From assembly GCA_963573385.1 (NCBI GenBank), contig CAUYLG010038383.1:53029-117028 (forward strand): a stretch of DNA of 64,000 bases, read 5' to 3'. The notes under the pieces were generated by a model. The model had not been told where the DNA came from. It saw only the letters and a program-made list of their open reading frames with translations, and searched no databases. Origin of the DNA: Cacajao melanocephalus. Its lineage: Eukaryota > Chordata > Mammalia > Primates > Pitheciidae. Shown piece by piece: positions 34,606-45,579 of the stretch. The translations under genes were made by a program, and so were the position numbers. How positions within the stretch are numbered: the first letter of the stretch is position 1; every line of letters starts with the position of its first letter.

Positions 34606-37600
34606 ACATCACTGTTACATTGATTACTAATGTTTGAAAAATAGCAAACAAAAATGATTTCATAGGAAAAAATAAGTGCCCTACTTTATCCTGCTCCTCT
34701 GTTTTTAGTCTAGTTTGTTAATGGCATCACATCATTGGTTAAAATTGGTCAGATTTATTGAAATGCATGAGGGTAAATCATATATTAATGTATTTCTTAA
34801 GGGGAGCCTCTATGGTCTTTGGCTGCCCGGGAAATCCGTTTTTATGGAAGCTTTCATTGCACTCAATACATCAGAGATTAGAAGCCTTAGCTACCTTTTA
34901 TTTAAAACATGTTTGCTTAAATTACAACAAGTTATTTTACAGCTAGACATATGAATGCCACGTGCTAAGTAAATTGTACATTATGTAGAAAGAATGTTTA
35001 AAAATACCCTGAAGTTGTAGAAATATGAGATGCATATAGAGAATGATAATTTAAGCAGTTTCAATCATCTCACTGATGTTAAACTGAGCTTTCTGTAGTT
35101 CTTCCAGCAGAAGAGACATATGTCTTGAATGTATTTTAAATATATGCCAAAGCTAACCCTTTTAAGGGCATCATTGAATTGATAATTTCAAACAGTTTGT
35201 CAAACTTAGATATGTTCCAGAGAGGGAAGGGAAATCTTGAATGCATCATTTAGTATATTTTATAATGTCATTTTTGAGGATTCGTGTTTACTTTGACTGC
35301 CTGTCCCACTGTACCCAAAATATGAATAAATAAAGATGGAATACTTGGTTTCTATGTCCTTTCAATGCACAGTGTTGAATGACTGTTAAAGCTAATATAG
35401 TTGGATACAAGTCATATCCTCCAGTCATCACTTTGTTAATTTGATAATTGCTAAATACTGATCTTAATGAAGTTAACGTGCCTGTTATTCATAACCATAA
35501 AACAGTCCTGATATAAAACAGTTCCACTGTAAATCAAAGAAAAATGAAATGGTCACACATATTAACATGTAAGGGGGTGAACAAATTCAGTGGAATTACG
35601 TGACAGTGTCAGCTCTGTGCAAAAAAAAAAAAAAAAAAGTTTTTTTAATAAAAAGGTCTTGATTTCCAAGCTCTTTACTGAACAAGAAGATTTAATTTAT
35701 CTGTTATTTTATGAAGCATTTTTATGTGTAAAAAAAAGTGCTACTTGTTTGCACATGCTGGTTATGTGGCATTCTTACATGATTTCATGCTTTGCTGATG
35801 GAAAATTAGACCCTTGTGTATTATAAAAGAATAGAAGATAGCTATAGAACCAGGATGCAATTGCCTCACGACATTCTGTTGACAGCTAGGAATATATACA
35901 GACAAAGCAATGTCACTGGATGCTAACGTGAACTCTATCCACTGATGAACACTGTAAATCCTTCTAAAATGAAAGCCAACACCTTTTTATTGAACTGAGG
36001 GTGTTACCTTAAAGTTTAAGTATGGAGATGATTTTACTACTTTTGTACAATGAAATCATAGTGAATATTATCTAATTACATTATGTCCATGAACTCATAA
36101 ATATGATCCCAGGAGCTGATATATCCAGATAAAGCTACATGTAGATATGAGATAATTCATTTCTGTTATGTATTAGACTAATAATTCGGAGGCTTTAATG
36201 CATACTGAAAATGAGTCATTGATTTCTTGGATTAGTTTTTAACATGCAAGTCCTTACATAATAATTTCCTTGTCTGTTAGAAGTTTTCAGATTTCTCCAG
36301 TGTAAAATTGAATGAGAGGTATACTGTAATTTAACTAACAATAATATGTACGAGTAATAATATCTTTAATACTACCTTATAGGAAACTCTAGTAAGGAAT
36401 GTCAAAACAGCCCTAGAAGCTACAGTGTCTCTGTTGGTCTTTTTAACCCTCCAAGTCATTTTAATAACCGTTACAAATACTTTGTAGAGCAAACCTCAGT
36501 GCAAAGGTGTGAATCTGGGGCCAGTCAGCCAAATTCTGAAAGGATTTCCTTGCTTTGTTTCCCTGTGAAACTATTTACCTTATATTTCGAAATGCATCTT
36601 GCTGCTTATAAACAGAGTGGAGATAAATTGAAGTTGACTGCTTTAGTCCTACTTCCAGAGGTCTGTTACACTTTATAACTTGTGGCTGAAAAATTGTAAG
36701 GAAAAAATGTACAGTAGTCAAGTGCAGAGGTCGTCTTTGGTGATGTTAATGTTCTTGGTGGGTTTGGCACCCGGAGCAATTTTCCATTACAATGCAGCTG
36801 GAGTATGAGTGGAAACATTTTCTTTAACCAAACAACCATGTAGGCAGGCTGTGTGTAGTGTTCCTTGAAATGAACCTGGAAAAACAAAGCCCTTTCTTGT
36901 TGCTTCTAATTGTCACAGTCTGAAATAAACTGTAAGTGAAACCCGGTAAGTAGAAATGTCAGGACTATTTGGTTTTCCTATAGCAACTGCTTCTTGGTAT
37001 TTGGTATCAAATAAAAGTATTTTGCCAAGTTTAAGAATTGACTGAAAAGAATATAGAACAGTCCTTGAAAATCATGGCAATTATTCGCAGCAAAGAGACT
37101 CTGGCCTAGAAATCCTGATGCCAGTGGATGGTTTTGGAATTTTTGTTTGGGGTGTGAGTAAAACCGATGAGCTAAGAGCAGCCCTTCACAAGAAAAGCCC
37201 TTTGTTGCTATCCCAGGCTGACCCCACTTTATAAGACTGCCATATACAACTGCAGGAGCACAATTTGAGCAAAACGAACAATGAACCAAAAAACCTCCTG
37301 GGATAGAAGATCAGGGACCCCAGTGAGCATTATTTCCCATTTTAAATCAAATGATATACTAAAATAGAATAAGGCCTAAACGTATAAAACATTCTCAGTA
37401 TGACACAGTGGAGTGCCTAGAAGTAAATAAAGTTCATATGATTGGCTTCTATTTCAAATAAATATTCTTTTCTAGGTCAATTCAAATATCTCCTGTTCTA
37501 AAGTGGAGAAACAAGTTTATTAACACAAAATGACTTTGTGTACAACTAAACTGGAAGAAATCAGCCTCATTAACAGGTAGAATGAGTCTACCTGTTAAAA

Positions 37601-38125
37601 TTTCTTAACACGGGAGGAACATATTTGCAAACAAAAATAAATGTGACTCCGAGTTACAAATTATTTCACAGATTCATCAGCACTATTGCTTTTAACTGAT
37701 GAGACAGGTAAGCATGTGTAGCTGAAGGCTCAACTTTCAAGTTTTCTTTAAGCTGAGTTTTCTTTCTATGTTGACTAATACCATCACCATCTAGGTCTTC
37801 TCATATTACAGCAATTTGTCACAATTATTATTCCCAACTGCTATCCTGGTTCTGCTTCAGTTCTCCAGCCTTCACCCTAATTTGTTGTATTATTCCCTCT
37901 TAATTTTCTTAAAACAGTATGTTACGTCAACGTTGTTAAAAGCACACCTGTTACCTTCAAGCTAAAGTAAAAGCACGTATTTTAAAGGTTCAAAGCTTTC
38001 CACAATCAAGCACAATTTTTCCATTAAAATCTCTTTTCTTTCTTATACTGCTTTGCTCACCGGAGCTCAAAGCATTATTCTTGCCTTCAAGCTTTTGATT
38101 AAGCCATGGTCTCTTCAAATTGCCT
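34606..38125. other. Long repeat-poor unique stretch
   Basis: About 3.5 kb in which I recognise no transposable element. It is AT-rich with an A-run at 35622-35639. Frames of 60-103 codons have no recognisable domain. A faint L2-like resemblance near 37900-38010 is too weak to call. Confidence 0.4.
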
Positions 38126-38127
38126 TC

Positions 38128-38600
38128 TGTCATCTTTGCCTTAAACTGTACTCATTCATCCATTCACACGTTCGACAGAAAGATAGCACCCACTGTGTGT
38201 CAGGCTCTGTGCTAAGAGGAAGGGATTTAGTAGTGAATAGAAACAACATGGTCCTTACTCTTAAAGACATCAGGTTCTAGTGAACAATATTGGGGGACAT
38301 CAGATATGCTATTTATAATAAAGGAGATAGTGGTAAGTACTATAAATGTAAGTACTATAAGATAGGTTGATGTTAGAGTGAGTGGTAGGTTAGATTGGAT
38401 AACCAGAAAGAACTTCATTTAAAAAGTGTCATTTAAACTGACAACTGAATATAAGAAGAGCCAACCGCATAGAATCTGGGAGTGAAGTTTTCTAGGGATT
38501 AACAAATACAAATGCACTAAGGCAAAAAACAATCTAGTATGTTCATGAAAGGAAGAAAAGGCAGTGCAACCAAAGAGGAAAGAAGTGAAGTTTGAAAAAC
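38128..38600 (-). mobile_element. L2 LINE 3' portion (antisense)
   Basis: CACTGTGTGTCAGGCTCTGT, GATTTAGTAGTGAATAGAAA, TCAGGTTCTAGTGAACAATA and, further on, CATTTAAACTGACAACTGAA and CTGGGAGTGAAGTTTTCTAG follow the antisense L2 order from its 3' terminus inward. Confidence 0.75.
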
Positions 38601-38927
38601 TCTATTTTCTGTATTAAGCATCTGGAACTTACCTTGTGCTCTTGAGGTATTCTGGCATACTGCTAACTACTACCTTGTTTTTATTTGGGTATGCCGTGGC
38701 CTGATTAGATTTTGAATTTACCGTATTATTAAAATGAAGTTATATTACAAATGCAGGGTCACGGGATATTACAGTGTTATATGTAAAGTACATTTTTAAA
38801 CACAGTAAATGTTTAAAGTCTCCCCAAATTGATATACAGGTTTAACATAATTCTTGTCAAAATCCAAGTAATATTTTTTGTAGATGTAAGAAAGATTATT
38901 CTAAAATTTGGAGAGAAAAACAAAATA

Positions 38928-38993
38928 GAATAGCTAAAACAAGAAGTTAGGTGGAATCAAGAATAGCTAAAACAAGAAGTTAGGTGGAATCAA
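38928..38993. repeat. Perfect 33-bp tandem duplication inside L1M
   Basis: 38928-38960 and 38961-38993 are identical, beginning GAATAGCTAAAACAAG. The identity of the copies, against the age of the host L1M, implies that the duplication happened long after insertion. Confidence 0.97.
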
Positions 38994-39479
38994 TCTACCC
39001 ATTTTAAAGATTTACATGTCTGCAGTAATCAATACTATGTGATATTGGCATGAGAATAGGCAAAGGTTAATGGGACAGAATAGAGAACACAAATAGCCCC
39101 ACACGAGTTTGGCCAACTAATTTTTTGATAAAGGTTCAAAAGCAATTCAATATAGCAGGAAGTCTTTCCAACAAATAGTGCTGAAACAATTTAGATATCC
39201 TAGGCAATTAAAAAAAAAAAAAACCCTGACCATTACTTCATATAGAAAAATTAACTCAAAATGAATCAACAGACTTAATTGTAAAACATAAAACTATTTA
39301 GGATAAAATAATAGAAGACAATCTTTACAATTTAGGGCTAGGCAAACAGTCCCTAGACTTGACACCAAAAGCATAATCTATTAAATAAAAAAGTGATATA
39401 TTCATCAAAATGTGAAAACTTTGCTCTATAAGAGACTACAGACTGAGAAAAATATTTGCAAACTTATCCAGTTAATATC

Positions 39480-39519
39480 TAGAATATATAAAGAATACTC
39501 TAGAATATAAAGAATACTC
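39480..39519. repeat. About 20-bp tandem duplication inside L1M
   Basis: TAGAATATATAAAGAATACTC (39480-39500) is followed by TAGAATATAAAGAATACTC (39501-39519), which differs by two missing bases. Confidence 0.9.
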
Positions 39520-40084
39520 TAAACTCAACAGTGGAAAAACAACTACCCAGTTAGAATGGACAAGAAACATGAACAGACATGCAGGTAACAAACACTTGAA
39601 AAGGCATTCAGCATCGTTAATCATTAAGGAAATTCGAAGTAAAATCACAATGAGATATCATTTAAATATTCATCAGAATGGCTGAAATAATAGTGATAAC
39701 ACAGAATGTTGACAAGGACATAAGAAAGCTTAATCACTCATATATTGTTGCAATGCAAATGGTTTGCCATTTTAAAAACCGTTCGACAGCTTTTTAAAAA
39801 AATGAAGCATGTAACTACCATGTGACACAGTACCATAAAATTCTGTTATAGACATTAATCCCAGAGAAAAGAAAATTTACATTTGCATGAAAACCTGTGC
39901 AAATATATTTTTTAAAGGACAGCTTTATTTGTAATAGCCAAAAACGGGAATTAACCCAGATGTCCTTCAACGGGTGAATCGTTAAAGAAAAAATTGTGAT
40001 ATATCCGTATCGTGGACTAGTCGGCAAAAAGAAAATGGGAACAAACTGTACATGCAACAACTTGGATAAATCTGAAGAGCATTA

Positions 40085-40099
40085 AATGATAAAAGCCAA
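40085..40099. repeat. Left 15-bp target-site duplication of the L1PA insertion
   Basis: AATGATAAAAGCCAA here is repeated exactly at 41128-41142, immediately flanking the younger L1. Confidence 0.95.
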
Positions 40100-40533
40100 C
40101 AAAATAGATAAATGGGACCTAATCAAACTCCACAGCTTCTGCATGGCAAAAGAAGCAGTCATTAGAGTGAACTGAAAACCAACAGAATGGGGAAAAAAAT
40201 TTTGCAGTTTACCCATCTGACAAAGGGCTGATAGCCAGTATTTACAAAGAACTAATACAGATTTACAAGAAAAAAACAAGCCCATTCAAAAGTGGGTGAA
40301 GGATATGAACAAACACTTTACAAAAGAAGGCATACATGAGCCCAACAAACATATGAAAAAATACTCATCATCGCTGGTCATTAGAGAAATGCAAATCAAA
40401 ACTACATTGAGATACCATCTCATGCTGTTAGAATGGCGATCATTAAAAAATCTGGAGACAATAGATGCTAGAGAGGATGTGGAGAAATAGGAACACCTTT
40501 ACACTGTTGGTGGGAGTGTAAATTAGTTAACCA

Positions 40534-40902
40534 TTGTGGAAGACAGTGTGGCAATTCCTAAAGGACCTAGAAATAGACATTCCATTTGACCCAGCAATCC
40601 CATTACTGGGTATATATCCAAAGGATTATAAATCGTTCTATAAGGACACATGCACACGAATGTTCATTGCAGCACTGTTAAAAATAGCAAAGACCTGGAA
40701 CCAACTCAAATGCCCATTGATGATAGACTGGACAGGGAAAATGTGGCACATATACACCATGGAATATTATGCAGCCATCAAAAACGATGAATTCGTATCC
40801 TTTGTAGGGACATGGATGAACCTGGAAACCATCATTCTCAGCAAACTGACACGAGAACACAAAATCAAACACCACATGTTCTCACTCATAGGTGGGTGTT
40901 GA
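40534..40902 (+). pseudogene. L1 ORF2p C-terminal remnant (122 codons open)
   Basis: This open frame encodes the C-terminal part of L1 ORF2p. Recognisable landmarks are FDPAIPLLGIYP, MWHIYTMEYYAAIK and FVGTWMNLETIILSKLTREH, the region just before the 3'-UTR. It normally follows the reverse transcriptase domain. Here it lacks the endonuclease and polymerase domains because the LINE is 5'-truncated, and the first methionine is internal to ORF2. The frame upstream is broken. It is a fossil, not a gene. Confidence 0.9.
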
Positions 40903-40939
40903 ACAATAAGGACACATTGATACAGGGGAGCACTACACA

Positions 40940-41003
40940 CTGGGGTCTGTTGGGGGGAAATAGGGGAGGGGCAGTTGGGAAGTGGGGAGGTGGGGAGAGA
41001 TAG
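40940..41003 (+). other. G-rich L1 3'-UTR tract (G-quadruplex-prone)
   Basis: Runs GGGG, GGGGGG, GGGG, GGGG, GGGG and GGGG are spaced by a few bases in the L1 3'-UTR. A guanine-rich tract is a normal part of primate L1 3'-UTRs and can fold as a quadruplex. Confidence 0.75.
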
Positions 41004-41127
41004 CATGGGGAGAAATGCCAGATATAGGTGAAGGGGAGGAAAGCAGCAAATCACACTGCCACGTGTGTACCTATGCAACAATCTTGCATGTTCTTCACAT
41101 GTATCCCAAAACAAAATGCAATTAAAA

Positions 41128-41142
41128 AATGATAAAAGCCAA
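41128..41142. repeat. Right 15-bp target-site duplication of the L1PA insertion
   Basis: Exact copy of 40085-40099 (AATGATAAAAGCCAA). Confidence 0.95.
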
Positions 41143-41475
41143 TTTCAAAAGGTTATATAACTGTATTAGTCCATTTATTATAACCTTTTTAAAATGACAT
41201 ATAATTTTTAAAAAATGGGACTAGTAAGTGGTGTCCATAGGATAAGAAATTAAGGGTAGGAAGAAAGTGCATTTATAAAAGAGATCCTTGTATTGTAAAA
41301 ATGTTCTGAATTTTCACTTTATCAATGTCAAGATCTTGATTATGAAATTGTGCTATAATTTTGCAAGATGTTATCATTGGGGGAAACTGGGTAAAGAGTC
41401 CATGGAATCTCTTAGTATTATTTCTTACAACTGCATGTGGATATACAGTTCCTTCAAAATAAAAACTAAATATTG
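41143..41475 (+). mobile_element. L1M 3' end (sense), resumed after the nested L1PA
   Basis: The sequence continues the older L1M into its 3'-UTR: CATTGGGGGAAACTGGGTAA, TATTATTTCTTACAACTGCA and TCCTTCAAAATAAAAACTAA, a typical L1M terminus. Confidence 0.8.
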
Positions 41476-41504
41476 ATTCAGTGAATTATGAGGATAATTA
41501 GCCA

Positions 41505-41528
41505 CAGTAATAATAGCTAACATATATA
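41505..41528 (-). mobile_element. MIR end fragment, left of Tigger1
   Basis: CAGTAATAATAGCTAACATA resembles the start of the MIR reverse complement (TAATAATAACCAACATTTAT). Its continuation is found on the other side of Tigger1, so the DNA transposon probably split one MIR. Confidence 0.5.
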
Positions 41529-41566
41529 TAGACATTTCTTTTTTATTGTGCTTTGCAGGTATTATG

Positions 41567-41590
41567 TTTTTTTTTTTTTTTTTTTTTTTT
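41567..41590. repeat. T24 run expanded inside Tigger1
   Basis: It lies where Tigger1 normally has a short T-run before ACAAATTGAAGGTTTGTGGC. The length suggests later microsatellite-type expansion. Confidence 0.9.
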
Positions 41591-41885
41591 ACAAATGTTT
41601 GTGACAACCCTGCTTTAAGCACATTTGTGTCACATATTGGTTATTCTTGCAGTATTTCAAACTTCTATATCTATTATGGTGGTCTGTGATCACTGATATT
41701 TGATATTACTATTGTAATTGTTTTGGGGTACTACAAACCATGCTCATATAAGATAGTGAACATAATAAATATTATGTGTATTCGTAATGCTCTACTCACT
41801 GGCCATTCCCTCATCTCTTTGCCTTCCTTCAGGCCTTTCTATTCCTGAAACACAAAAATACTGAAATTAGGCTAATAAGTCTATA

Positions 41886-43604
41886 ATGGCCTCTACATTT
41901 TCAAGTGAATGAGTCACATGTCTCACTTTAAATTGAAAGCTAGAAACTATTAACTATACGTAACTAGCTTAGGTAACTCCTGTGCCAAACAGTTAACCAA
42001 GTTGTGAGTACAAAATAAAGTTCTTAAAGGAAATGAAAGTGCTTCTCCAGTGACCACATGAATGATAAGAAAACGCAAAAGCCTTATTGCTGATATGGAG
42101 AAGTGTTAGGGGTCTGGATAGAAGATCAAACTAGCCCCAGCATTGCCTTAAGCCAAAGACTAATCTAAAGAAAGGCCTTAACTCTCCTCAATTGGGTTGG
42201 GCTGAGAGAGGTAAGGAAGCAGTGGATGAACAGTTGGAAGCTAGCAGAAATTCATGCATGGGGTTTAAGGGAAGAAGCCATTTCCATAACATAAAAGTGC
42301 TAGATGAAGCAGGAAGTGCTAATGTAGAAGCTGCAGCAAGTTATCTGGCATATCTAGCTGAAATCACTGATGAAGATGGCAACAATATATAAATAGATAT
42401 TCAAAGTAGACAAAACAGGCTTCATCTGGAAGAAGATGTTATCTAAGACTTTCATAGCTGGACAGGAGAAGTCAATGCCTGGTTTCAAAACTTCCCAGGA
42501 CAGTCTGAATTTTTTATTAGGCATTAATGCAGCTTGTGGCTTTAAATTGAAGCCATGCTTATTGACCATTCCAAAAACTAACTCTAGGGCCACTTAGAAT
42601 TACTGCTAAATTTACTCTGCCTGTACTTTATAAACAACAAAGCCTGAGTGATAACACGTATGTTTACAGCATGATTTACTGAATATTTTAAGCCCACTGT
42701 TGAGACTTCTCAATTAAAAAAAAAAAGATTCCTTTCAAACTATTTCTGTTCTGTGACAATGCATTTGATAATCCAAGAGATCTGAAGGAGAGGTACAAAG
42801 AGATTGATGTTTCTTTCATGTCTACTGAACACAACATCCATTCTGCAGCCCATGGATCAAGAAGTAATTTTGACTGTCAACTCTTATTACCTGAGAAATA
42901 CATTTTATAAGGCTCTAGTTGACATAGTGATTTCTCTGCTGGATCTTGGCAAAATCAATTAAAAATCTTCTGAAAAGAGTTTACCATTCTAGATGGCATT
43001 GTTACAGTTATGCTTCCTGGGTGGAGGTCAAAATATCAACATGAACAGGAGTTTGAAAGAAGTTGATCCCAAAGCTCATGGATGACTGAAGGGTTGAAGA
43101 CTTCCACAGATAAAGATGTGGTAGAAATAGAAAGATAACCAGAATTCAAAGTGGGGCCTGAAAATGTGACTGGATTGCTGCAATGTCATGATAAAACTTT
43201 AATATATGAGAAGTTGCTTCCTATGGATTTTAAAGGGTGGTTTCTTGAGATGGAATCTATACCTGGTGAAGATACTGTGAACATTGTTAAAATGACAAAG
43301 GATTTAGAGTAATTATGTAAACTTAGTTGATAAAGTAGCAACAGGATTTGAGAAGATTGGCTCCTATTTTTAAAGGAATTTGCTGTCCGTAAAATGCTAC
43401 CAAACAGCATCTGATGCCATAGAGATGTCTTTCATGAAATAAAAAGCAACAAATGCAGCAAATTTTGTTGTTATATTACTATAAGACATTGCCACACCCA
43501 CCCCAATCTTTAGCGACTGCCATGACCAGTCAGCAGCCATCAACATCCAGGCTAGACCATCCACCAACAAAAAGGTTATGACACACCACTCAGATGATCA
43601 TTAG
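41886..43604 (+). pseudogene. Tigger1 transposase pseudogene (pogo/CENP-B-like DDE)
   Basis: The ancestral start is ATGGCCTCTA at 41886 and the ancestral stop TAG is at 43602-43604. The enzyme would have had an N-terminal psq/CENP-B-type helix-turn-helix DNA-binding part followed by a DDE nuclease domain that cuts and pastes the element. Readable pieces include SHFHNIKVLDEAGSANVEAA (inside 42192-42392) and, in other frames, sequence encoding TTSILQPMD and the 'NAAC' region. An early TGA occurs within the first 30 bases of the frame, part of the helix-turn-helix region is deleted near 41955-41980, and there are many frameshifts. It cannot be expressed as a transposase. Confidence 0.88.
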
Positions 43605-43813
43605 CATTTTTTAGCAATAAAGTATTTTTAAAGTAAGGTATCTGCATTGTTTTTTAGATATAATGCTATTGCACATTTATTAGACTACAGTACAGTCTAA
43701 ACAACTTTTATATGCACTGGGAAACCAAGATTTCATGTGACTACCTTTATTGCAGTATTCAACATTTGCTTTATTGCAGTGGTCTGGAATCCTCGGTATG
43801 TCAGATGTCTGTA

Positions 43814-44010
43814 CTGAATGCTGGGCAGTTTTTATCACTCTTATGTATATTAAATCACTTAACTCTCACACCAACCCTTTAAAATAGCTATTCTTTCCTC
43901 TAAAAAGACTAAGATACAAAAAGGCTAAATAACTACCCTAGTCATATGGGCAGCAGTTTCTGCATTCAAAGAATCCATGCTCTTAATTCTTAAACTATAG
44001 TACCTCTACA
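43814..44010 (-). mobile_element. MIR SINE, right part (antisense), split by Tigger1
   Basis: AATCACTTAACTCTCACACC, AACCCTTTAAAATAGCTATT, ACTAAGATACAAAAAGGCTA and AATCCATGCTCTTAATTCTT follow the MIR reverse complement through to its far end. Its start abuts Tigger1. Confidence 0.75.
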
Positions 44011-44229
44011 AGTTAAGGTAATAGTATTATGAAGGGTAGATTGATCTTCATTATTCTAAAAATACTAAAGAAATCTATTGACGGTAGAGTGACTTTAGTG
44101 TTAGCACATCTTCAGTGTTAGCAGAAACATTGTGTTTCAAGAAGAAATCAAATAGAAATATATAAATGTTGAAATTAAAATTATGTAAATCATAGCATTT
44201 TCAAATTAATGTTAATTTATGTGAAACAT

Positions 44230-44424
44230 TACTTTGAAAAAGTTGGTAAAGACATACTATTCAATAGAATTTTAAGAATTACATGGATTAATAGACACTT
44301 TTTAATGAGATATTTAATATACTAGGAAGATTAACAATTCTAAATCTATAGGTACCAAAAACATATTCAATTTTTTTATAGAACAAAATTTTAGAGAAAT
44401 AAAGGAAAAATAGACGAATCCATA
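44230..44424 (+). mobile_element. L1M ORF2 piece (sense), left of an antisense L1
   Basis: AGAATTACATGGATTAATAG and a terminal AGAGAAATAAAGGAAAAATA look like sense L1 ORF2 sequence that continues after 44735. Diverged. Confidence 0.5.
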
Positions 44425-44735
44425 ATTTTTTATTTTTTTTTATTTTAAGTTATGGGGATACCTGTTCAGGATGTGCAAATTTGTTATATAGGCAAACATG
44501 TGCCATGGTGGTTTGCTGCACCTATCAACCCATCACCTAGGTATTAAGCCCAGCATGCATTAGCTGTTTTTCCTGATGCTTTTGCTCCTTCTCCCCATCA
44601 CCCCTGACATGTCTGAATGTGTGGTGTTTCCTTCCCTGTGTCCATGTGTTCTCATCCTTCAGTTCCCACTTACAAATGAGAACATGCGGTTTTTGGTTTT
44701 CTGTTTCTTTATTGGTTTGGTGAGGATAATATAGT
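44425..44735 (-). mobile_element. Primate L1 3' end (antisense), 5'-truncated
   Basis: A T-rich start (its poly(A) in antisense) is followed by GTGCCATGGTGGTTTGCTGC, CCCATCACCTAGGTATTAAG, CTTCCCTGTGTCCATGTGTT and TTCCCACTTACAAATGAGAA. It ends at about 44735. It interrupts sense L1M sequence. Confidence 0.9.
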
Positions 44736-44739
44736 ATCA

Positions 44740-45362
44740 GATTTTATCATACTACTCTTATCTAGCAGCAGCAGGTGGAACATGTTGATCAAAACAAAAC
44801 AGTAGCATAGGTAAGACAGACTTAACATGATTTTTTAACCCCCCCAAAGCTAAATAACACATATATGAATAGAATACTGTAATCAACAGCTTCAGAACAG
44901 ACATTTTTTAATGCACATAGATTTTAATTGAAATTGATTATATGCTAGGCCATAAAGCAAGTTTCAACAAATTTCAAAGCATTAATATAACAAGCATATT
45001 CTGCAACTACAGTGGAATTAAGCTTGAAATCAATAACAAAGTATAACTACAGAACTGTCCTATAAACACAAATCACAAAACATGTCTAAACTAAGTTTCA
45101 AAGAAGAAATCAAATAGAAATTAAATTGTTTTGAGTGAGTAAAAATAAAATATTACTTACAGAAACTTGTGGTATAGAGACAAAACTATGTCAACAGAAA
45201 AATTTTAGCCTTAAATGCATGTAATAGAAAAAAATGAAAGACTGCAAATCCAAGATTTAAACCTTCATCTGAAGAAGTTAGAAGTTAATAGCAGATTCAG
45301 TCTAAAGAAATTAGAAGGAAATAAATGATAGAGATGAAAACAATAGATTCAACAAAAGCAAA

Positions 45363-45367
<5 letters not shown>
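44740..45367 (+). mobile_element. L1M ORF2 region (sense)
   Basis: Sense ORF2 landmarks are TGCTAGGCCATAAAGCAAGT, ACTACAGTGGAATTAAGCTT, TCAATAACAAAG, AAAGAAGAAATCAAATAG, CTTAAATGCATGTAATAG and GAAGAAGTTAGAAGTTAATA. It ends next to the GT microsatellite. Confidence 0.8.

Positions 45368-45399
<32 letters not shown>
45368..45399. repeat. (GT)n microsatellite
   Basis: About fifteen GT units followed by ATGTAC. Likely polymorphic. Confidence 0.95.
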
Positions 45400-45402
<3 letters not shown>

Positions 45403-45579
45403 ACATAATCAAGACCAAGTAGAGTTTACTTTGGAAATTTAGAATTGTGTAAAAATTAAATAATTTCATGTACCTTATTTGTAGACTAAAGGGGAAAATT
45501 ATGTGATTATATTAATGTATTTGATAAAATGTAATATTTAGTGGTTAAAAAGACATGAAAGTAAGAACAAAAAATTTCA

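Larger units (their letters stand above)
38818..40099 (+). mobile_element. L1M ORF2 region (sense), 5' part of a split element
   Basis: Sense L1 ORF2 landmarks are ATTCTTGTCAAAATCCAAGT, CACACGAGTTTGGCCAACTA, AATTTTTTGATAAAGG, GAGATATCATTTAAATATTC, TTATTTGTAATAGCC and GTCCTTCAACGGGTGAATCG. All frames are broken. It carries two local tandem duplications (38928-38993 and 39480-39519). It is interrupted at 40099 by a younger L1 and resumes at 41143. Confidence 0.88.
40100..41127 (+). mobile_element. L1PA-type LINE, 5'-truncated (sense), nested in L1M
   Basis: It starts abruptly inside ORF2 (CAAAATAGATAAATGGGACC), passes GGGTGAAGGATATGAACAAA, TTTGACCCAGCAATCCCATT and TACACCATGGAATATTATGC, and ends with CACATGTATCCCAAAACAAA and a short A-rich tail. 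It lies between two copies of the same 15-bp site, a hallmark of L1-mediated insertion by target-primed reverse transcription. About 1.03 kb survives, so it was dead on arrival. Confidence 0.97.
41529..43811 (+). mobile_element. Tigger1 DNA transposon, nearly full length, dead
   Basis: About 2.28 kb in the sense orientation, flanked by TA (41527-41528 and 43812-43813). The decayed 5' end still reads TTTTATTGTGCTTTGC and the 3' end GGTCTGGAATCCTCGGTATG...GTCTG, matching the 'CAGGCATACCTCGTTTTATTGCGC' terminal repeats. Internal landmarks include TTTTGGGGTACTACAAACCA, GATAGAAGATCAAACTAGCC, ACAACATCCATTCTGCAGCC and TAGCATTTTTTAGCAATAAA. Length is close to the 2.4-kb autonomous element. Confidence 0.95.

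Noticed and set aside
42192..42392. 66-codon frame suggesting a gene
   Set aside because: It is a readable scrap of the dead Tigger1 transposase and is covered by that pseudogene entry.
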